Part shown: one piece after another, positions 59,099-64,000 of the stretch
Layout of the letters: every line of letters starts with the position of its first letter
Position numbering within the stretch: position 1 is the first letter of the stretch
Assembly (NCBI GenBank): GCA_034770075.1
Contig: CM068386.1
Coordinates: forward strand, 40,667,990-40,731,989
Origin: Aralia elata
Lineage: Eukaryota; Streptophyta; Magnoliopsida; Apiales; Araliaceae
Length of the DNA stretch: 64,000 nt
Reading direction: 5' to 3'
Program-made: the position numbers and the translations under genes
Notes under the pieces: model-generated
Told to the model about the DNA's origin: nothing
What the model saw: the letters and a program-made list of their open reading frames with translations, nothing else
Database searches by the model: none

Positions 59099-59393
59099 GC
59101 CTTGTGATGACACAACAAACGATATATAAATAAATAGGTAGACAACTATTGTCAATTACATCACTATGTAACTCCTTGTATTTTGCCTCTTAGATTATTT
59201 TGATCAAGTGGTGACACATCCGAATCAAAATTATCCAAGTTAAGTCCAACCTAGCACTTCCATATATTCGAAAGAAAAACACTGTCCTTGTGGTGACACA
59301 ACAAAACAGCATCGTTCAGTCTATGTATAAGCATCAAATGTGATAATGCAACATCTTAAATATTTAATACTTGCCTTGTGGTGACACAACAAA
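59099..59393 (-). repeat. Recurrent leader motif of Copia A
   Basis: Plus-strand CTTGTGATGACACAACAAAC (59101), AAGTGGTGACACATCC (about 59206), CCTTGTGGTGACACAACAAA (59286) and CCTTGTGGTGACACAACAAA (59374) recur at 80-105-bp steps with unrelated sequence between them. Confidence 0.75.
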
Positions 59394-60338
59394 CTCATAT
59401 TAAATATTTAATACTCTATTGCGTTACCATGCTAGAAGGCGACGTTCGATATTCAAAATATCTTTGAACGCTTAGGACTTAATATAATTCCTTTGAGGGG
59501 TTTATTATTATTAGTCTCATCTTGTTTAGCGCGCATGCACATATATATATAAAATACGCGTCATAATATTTTACATGCGAAGCATGTTGGATAATATATA
59601 ATATATATATAATAATCATGCACATATAGAATACTATATTCTACCCGGATTGATTATGGACTTTTATTCTAGTTTGGTTCACTAGAGCCACCAAGTGAAC
59701 CAAAAGGTCAAACCTAGGGCGCAAGAATAAATTTAAATATAACTATTACATTTAAACCCGGGCTCCAATACAAACGGGTCTTCAAGCGCTCCTTGCTCCT
59801 TTGTCTCCAATTCTTCAAAAATTAATTCTAACTAGTCCTATTACATAAACTATTTACAACAAATAGAAACCTTGATCAGCAGTCAAGGGGAAGTACATAG
59901 GAGGGAGATAGAATTTTTATTAAGAAAAATTAGAGAAGACGAGGTACGCAGACCCCATTTATAAAAACTCATACATTCAAGCATCCACTAAAATAAATCC
60001 AATCACACATTGGTCAACAGTCCATAATCAATCCCTATTTATTATCATACATATCTCTATATGTATCAATAAATAACATTCATCCCATGAATAATTAATC
60101 CATTCCATATATGCATCGATATCAATTAATGGGCAAAAGTTTTGCTAATATTTAGTTTTGAAACAAAATAAACTCTTTTATTTTAATCAAAAACCAAATC
60201 CAAATTAAACTCCTTTAATTTTAGCAATCTGAAATCCTATTCCAGATCAAATAAACTCTTTATTTTAAACTTATATCAATTAAATAAACCATTTATTTTA
60301 ATTGAAGAAAAAATAATATTTTTCAGATTCTGCTTACC

Positions 60339-60471
60339 GGCGCAGCTGCGCCCAGAATGAACTGGGCAACGGCGCAGCTGCGCTGCTCCCCAGAAAAAAC
60401 CGATTCTGGGTTTCGGCGCAGCTGCGCTCCAGAATGAACTGGAGACGGCGCAGCTGCGCCGTGTCGCTGAT
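60339..60471 (-). repeat. CpG-rich palindromic cassettes, type A, two in tandem
   Basis: GCGCAGCTGCGC occurs four times (near 60341, 60372, 60415 and 60448). The first and second, and the third and fourth, are each joined by a spacer with CCAGAATGAACTGG. The spacer TTCATTCTGG (minus strand) and the palindrome match the fragment at 10866-10910. Confidence 0.8.
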
Positions 60472-60563
60472 TCAGAAAAAATTTTATTCTGCCCAAAAAT
60501 TTCGATCCAATCGCATATCAAGCATACATGGAATCATCAAAATCGATAATTAGCACAAGATTA

Positions 60564-60576
60564 GGCTTTGATACCA
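60564..60576 (-). other. Primer binding site of Copia A, tRNA-Met type
   Basis: On the minus strand TGGTATCAAAGCC starts one base after the LTR end and matches initiator tRNA-Met complement apart from one base. Confidence 0.85.
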
Positions 60577-60577
60577 C

Positions 60578-62384
60578 TGTTAGGTTTGTATATAGCGCGA
60601 ACATGTAATCAAATTACATAAATAGTGCGGAAGCGCGATAAAATCAGATTTTAAAAATTTTATACAAACCATCACTAAGATCAATCTATGTGCTCAATTA
60701 ACGATATAAACGAAAGAGAAAGAGAATAAGAATTATACCCTCGTAGAACAAAGCTTCCTCGGGTACAAGTTCAACTCCTAGTCCTTCGTGTTCTCCTCGA
60801 ATGCTACGGTGTGATTCCTTCCTTTGATCAACGTTAGCCACCCAAGTGTTTGGCCTCTAGAGGTGATCCACCAAGGAAGAACAAGTATTCAAGAAGTTGG
60901 GTATTTGGCAAAACCCTAGTTTCTATCTTTATAGAAATTGCTCTCCACAATCTAATGCAAGAGTGTGTAACCCTAATCTATGATAAGACCCCTCTTATTT
61001 ATAGATGTAGGAATAACCCTTCCCTAAACAATTTAGGATTAGGGTTTGTATTATAATTAAACTCCTTTAATTAATAATGCTCCTAATCTAATTAGGAATT
61101 CATGGGAGAGTACTTCTATTAATTAATTCTCAATCCCTATTAGGAATTAAATAATAGTAATAGTAATAATAATAATAAGACTCCTCTTATTAATTTATAT
61201 TTAATATTTCCAAAATATTAAATAATAAATATTAAGCTATTTAATTTATTCTATCTCCATAGATTAAATTAAATACACTTAACTTATTATTACCATTATG
61301 CCATTTACTTCTTAAATAAATATTTTCCTTTTGCGGTGTGACCCTTTAGGTTCTCCATATTAAACCGGTTGTGAATAAATCAATTAGAACAATTCTAATC
61401 TTATTTAAATAAATAAATTAAACTATTTAAATAAATAACATTTATTCTACAATAAGGGTAAGCCCCCTTAGCGATCAACGACTTTCCACATAATATAGAT
61501 TTCAATATTAATCACAAAAGAACCTTTGAGTAGATAGTTACCGTACAATTCAATCCTTCTACCATACAATGTCCCAATTAATATAAGACATGGATTTACT
61601 GTCAAGTCTTATTTTATTTAATTATATGTATTTCGATTCCCAAATGCATAACTCTAAATAATGCAAATTAGAAACTCCTTTCTAATCTCATTCTGCCTTG
61701 GTCAAGGACTACTGAGTTATCATTTATCGAATCACATAGGACATTCACATCTTTTACTAGACGAGGTAGATTCTTTGTTGATCATTCACCTATCTCCATG
61801 TACAACTAATTATACCCAATCATACCCTTTGATATACCCACAAGGTCTTAAGGGACATGTCAAAGTATAACTCATCATACACAAGATACTATGATGATCT
61901 CAAGTCCAAGGATCACTTGTACTACTATCACTAGAGGAATTCCTATTGACAGGCGAGTAAAAACTCCATTAGGTATTCCTTAGCGAGTCACGTTCAGTGA
62001 ACTTATTCTCTAACAAGCACCTACATACTTGCTTTAGTGTCTCCACACAAATGATTATGAGATCAATCATCCTCTTCCTAAGAGCAAGTAACGTATGTAC
62101 TAATCTATCCGGATTCACTAATCCCCAATTTAGTAATCCAACGATTAGGAACAATTTTAGTTTGTGAGCTATCTTGAATTTAGATCTCATTAGCATGATC
62201 ACCATCATGATTCTAAAAGCATTGCTCAAAACTATGGGTTTATCACATTTAATATAACAGCACTATGTAGATAATATAAAATGCCTTTTAAGAAAATCAA
62301 TTCCTTTATTAATAAATGAATAAGATTACAAAGTATATGCTACATCATATCAAATATGATTGGCTTGTGTGCATACTACTTTCA
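60578..62384 (-). repeat. 5' LTR of Copia A
   Basis: 1807 bp, near-identical to 53158-54963. The minus-strand TATA box TATAAATA at 60996-61003 would drive the genomic RNA. Confidence 0.93.
60996..61003 (-). promoter_or_regulatory. TATA box in Copia A 5' LTR
   Basis: TATAAATA on the minus strand is identical in both LTRs (also 53576-53583). Confidence 0.5.
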
Positions 62385-62526
62385 GATACAGCTTTTGGGA
62401 GACTGAGAGATAGGGTTAGGAGGTACACGTCATTGGGTGGTGGACAGGATTGCACAGCAAGAGCACGAGGATGTTGTTCGCCACAACATGCAGTGATTAC
62501 CTTGTTTTGTGGCATATTTTGTAGAT
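62385..62526 (+). CDS. Coiled-coil leader ORF of chromovirus C, second part
   Basis: This continues the ORF cut at 53157: after the duplicated GATAC the frame reads AFGRLRDRVRRYTSLGG and stays open to a stop at 62524-62526. In the neighbouring frame from about 62440 the text DRIAQQEHEDVVRHNMQ followed by a stop (62496-62498) fits the charged style of the first part better, so a one-base shift near 62440 may have displaced the natural end. No domain is recognised. Confidence 0.5.
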
Positions 62527-62918
62527 AGATGCAATTAGAACCCCTTTTGTTCATAGGGTTATATATATGATGTGAACCTCAGACTATGAGAGGTGATATG
62601 AGATTATGATACATCCTCACTTTTTGTGTTTTAGGGGAATGTAGTTCTTGTAGATCCCAACTTTTGTTTTCCATTGGGATAGGTTTTTGTGTTACCCCAT
62701 CTTTTGTTGACTAGGGGGTAGATAGCATTTATAGAAATATGTCGGAGATTGTAAGTGTTTGACACTACTAGGGGGTATATGAATATAAATGTGATATTAT
62801 TATTACATGTTTGATTGTGATCGATTTGTGCTTTAACTTTTAAATGATAACATTAGTAAAATGTTGCATGAGATGTAAAACACAAAATGATAACTTAAGA
62901 TTTTGTTTAAAGTAGACA
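62527..62918 (+). other. Chromovirus C spacer between leader ORF and gag
   Basis: No ORF seen. The T-rich and G-rich phrases CCAACTTTTGTTTTCCATTG and CCCCATCTTTTGTTGACTAG look like a diverged duplication. Confidence 0.45.
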
Positions 62919-64000
62919 ATGTCGCCAAGGAGACAACCCCGAAACCCAAGAGTTGAGGAGTCGGTAAATAACAGGGAGGGTCAGGTTGACCCAATGAGGG
63001 CTTTTATGAATATGCTAGCAGAAGCAATGCAGGGTAGACCGCCGACAGTGGTAGAACAGCCAGGAAGTCACCTGGCAAATTTTAAGGATTTCAAGTTAGT
63101 AGGACCGCCAGAGTTTCACGGGACTACAGATCCGATAGAAGCCCAAACATGGGTAGAAGAAATGGATAAAGTATTTGAGGTTGCACGAGTGGCCAAAGAG
63201 CAAAAGACGTCGTTTGCCACCTTTATGCTGAAAGGTGAGGCAAATTATTGGTGGAAGGCAAACAAGAATCGAGTTGGGAAGGTGTAATTGCATGGGCTCA
63301 TTTTAAGGAGCTGTTTTTCGAAAATTATTTTCCAAAAAGTATGCAAGCAAGTATGGAGGTGAATTTTTAGAATTAAAGCAAGCGAATTCATCAGTCACCG
63401 AATATGCTGCGAAATTCAATGAGTTGGCTAGGTTTGCTCCACATCAAGTGGACACCGAAGCAAGGAGGGCGAGGAGATTCGAGCAAGGGTTGAAACCCTG
63501 GGTTTACAGTAAGGTCGCAGTATTACAAATCAACACCTTTTCCACACTTCTTGAGAAGACTATTATTGCAGAGGGAGGAAATGAAGCATTGGCAAAGTAC
63601 AACCAAGAGCAGAAAAAGAAGAAAAGCCACGAGGGACACAAGGATGGAAGCAGCGGAGGAAGTATTTCCAATAAGAAAAAGTGGAACGACAGCCAGATAT
63701 CGGGAAGCAAATCCGAAGGGGAGGTGAAAAAAGGAAACAAATGCGAGAGATGTGAAAAGATTCACTCTGGAGAGTGCATGAAAGGAAAGGGAGTTTGTTT
63801 TAACTGTGGTCAACCGGGGCACTCCACAATGCCCGAAAGCAAAGAGAGGAGGTTGTTTTTATTGTGGCGCTTCAGATCATCTGAAGAAGGATTGCCCAAA
63901 AAGGAAGAGCGATGCAGGCAGTGCTAACCACGGGAACAACAGTAAGTTGACTATCGGAGGACCAGCACAGCAGAACAGGCCAGTGGCACGTACCTTCAAC
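62919..64000 (+). pseudogene. Chromovirus C gag, frameshifted, runs off the window
   Basis: From ATG 62919 the Retrotrans_gag domain is clear: PPEFHGTTDPIEAQTWVEEM, FATFMLKGEANYWWK, and in later frames IAWAHFKELFFENYFPKS and FNELARFAPHQVD. Three one-base losses shift the frame, near 63266, near 63358 and near 63825. Zinc-binding motifs follow: CERCEKIHSGEC, CFNCGQPGH (interrupted by the third shift) and, in the last frame, CFYCGASDHLKKDC. Three Cys-His motifs in this order are typical of Tekay/Del chromoviruses. Pol must lie to the right of the window. Confidence 0.88.

Larger units (their letters stand above)
58901..60563 (-). other. Copia A leader (untranslated region before gag)
   Basis: No ORF of note. 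Four copies of a CCTTGTGGTGACACAACAAA-like motif (plus strand, near 59100, 59206, 59286 and 59374) and two pairs of CAGCTG-centred palindromes (60339-60471) occupy it. Such leaders carry packaging and dimerisation signals; the parts responsible here are not known. Confidence 0.6.
53158..62384 (-). mobile_element. Copia A, complete young Ty1/copia element
   Basis: The 9.2-kb element has LTRs of 1806 and 1807 bp, tRNA-Met-type primer site, leader, gag-pol, and polypurine tract, flanked by the duplication GATAC (53153-53157 and 62385-62389). LTRs begin TGTTAG and end TTTCA on the plus strand. By eye the LTRs differ at about 17 positions plus one single-base gap, about 1%, so the insertion is recent. 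The gag-pol order gag, protease, integrase, RT, RNase H is that of copia; length and LTR size suggest the Tork/Angela branch. Confidence 0.95.

Noticed and set aside
61661..61870. ORF duplicated at 54241-54450, considered as a conserved small gene
   Set aside because: The two copies lie at the same place of the two LTRs of one element; similarity reflects LTR identity, not selection.

Overview
This window is plant nuclear DNA, almost certainly from a eudicot; the species cannot be fixed from the sequence. It is AT-rich, full of nested LTR retrotransposons of plant lineages (Athila, chromovirus, SIRE-like and Tork/Angela-like copia), with Mutator, PIF/Harbinger and small foldback DNA elements, a LINE fragment, and one broken LRR receptor kinase gene of the EFR/Xa21 (LRR-XII) type with the intron typical of that family. 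I see no intact host gene, no rRNA or tRNA gene and no CRISPR array.

Layout. 1-10748: an Athila-lineage element whose 5' LTR runs off the left edge, with decayed gag-protease-RT-RNaseH-integrase, a 1.9-kb solo LTR inserted in frame after the protease, and four hairpins with compensatory changes before its 3' LTR. 10749-17150: an unclassified repeat piece and an internally deleted chromovirus (protease joined to integrase tail and chromodomain) with a 3.0-kb 3' LTR. 17151-20590: LTR debris, the 5' half of a LINE, and two foldback MITEs set in TA microsatellites. 21775-23159: a Pack-MULE carrying two exons of a HAD-type phosphatase gene. 24825-25064: a third foldback MITE. 25984-30618: LRR receptor kinase pseudogene on the minus strand, split by a 1.4-kb PIF/Harbinger-type element. 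31020-38351: three tandem copies of a ~2.08-kb unit, two of them carrying different solo LTRs. 38352-42112: 3' end of a SIRE-like copia. 42113-64000: a stack of nested elements. Copia B (truncated) sits in the SIRE-like LTR, a 4.3-kb solo LTR complex sits in Copia B, chromovirus C abuts and cuts Copia B, and the young complete Copia A (53158-62384, target duplication GATAC) sits in the leader ORF of chromovirus C, whose gag runs off the right edge.

Insertions with perfect target duplications at this scale: AGAAC (solo LTR in Athila), ATACAATTT (Pack-MULE), TAA (PIF element), AAATT (SIRE-like solo LTR), GTTTC (copia solo LTR), ATAGT (4.3-kb solo LTR), GATAC (Copia A). LTR pairs differ by roughly 1% in Copia A and roughly 4-5% in the Athila element (counted by eye), so Copia A is the younger.

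The most unusual signals lie in non-coding parts of the retroelements. Short CpG-rich palindromic cassettes, of at least two sequence types, are shared between retroelement families that are otherwise unrelated, and one type occurs in both orientations. The four-hairpin array near the Athila 3' end keeps its stems by paired base changes. SIRE-like LTRs carry a dense degenerate GATCGTAGAGT-type motif that recurs inside the upstream ORF region.
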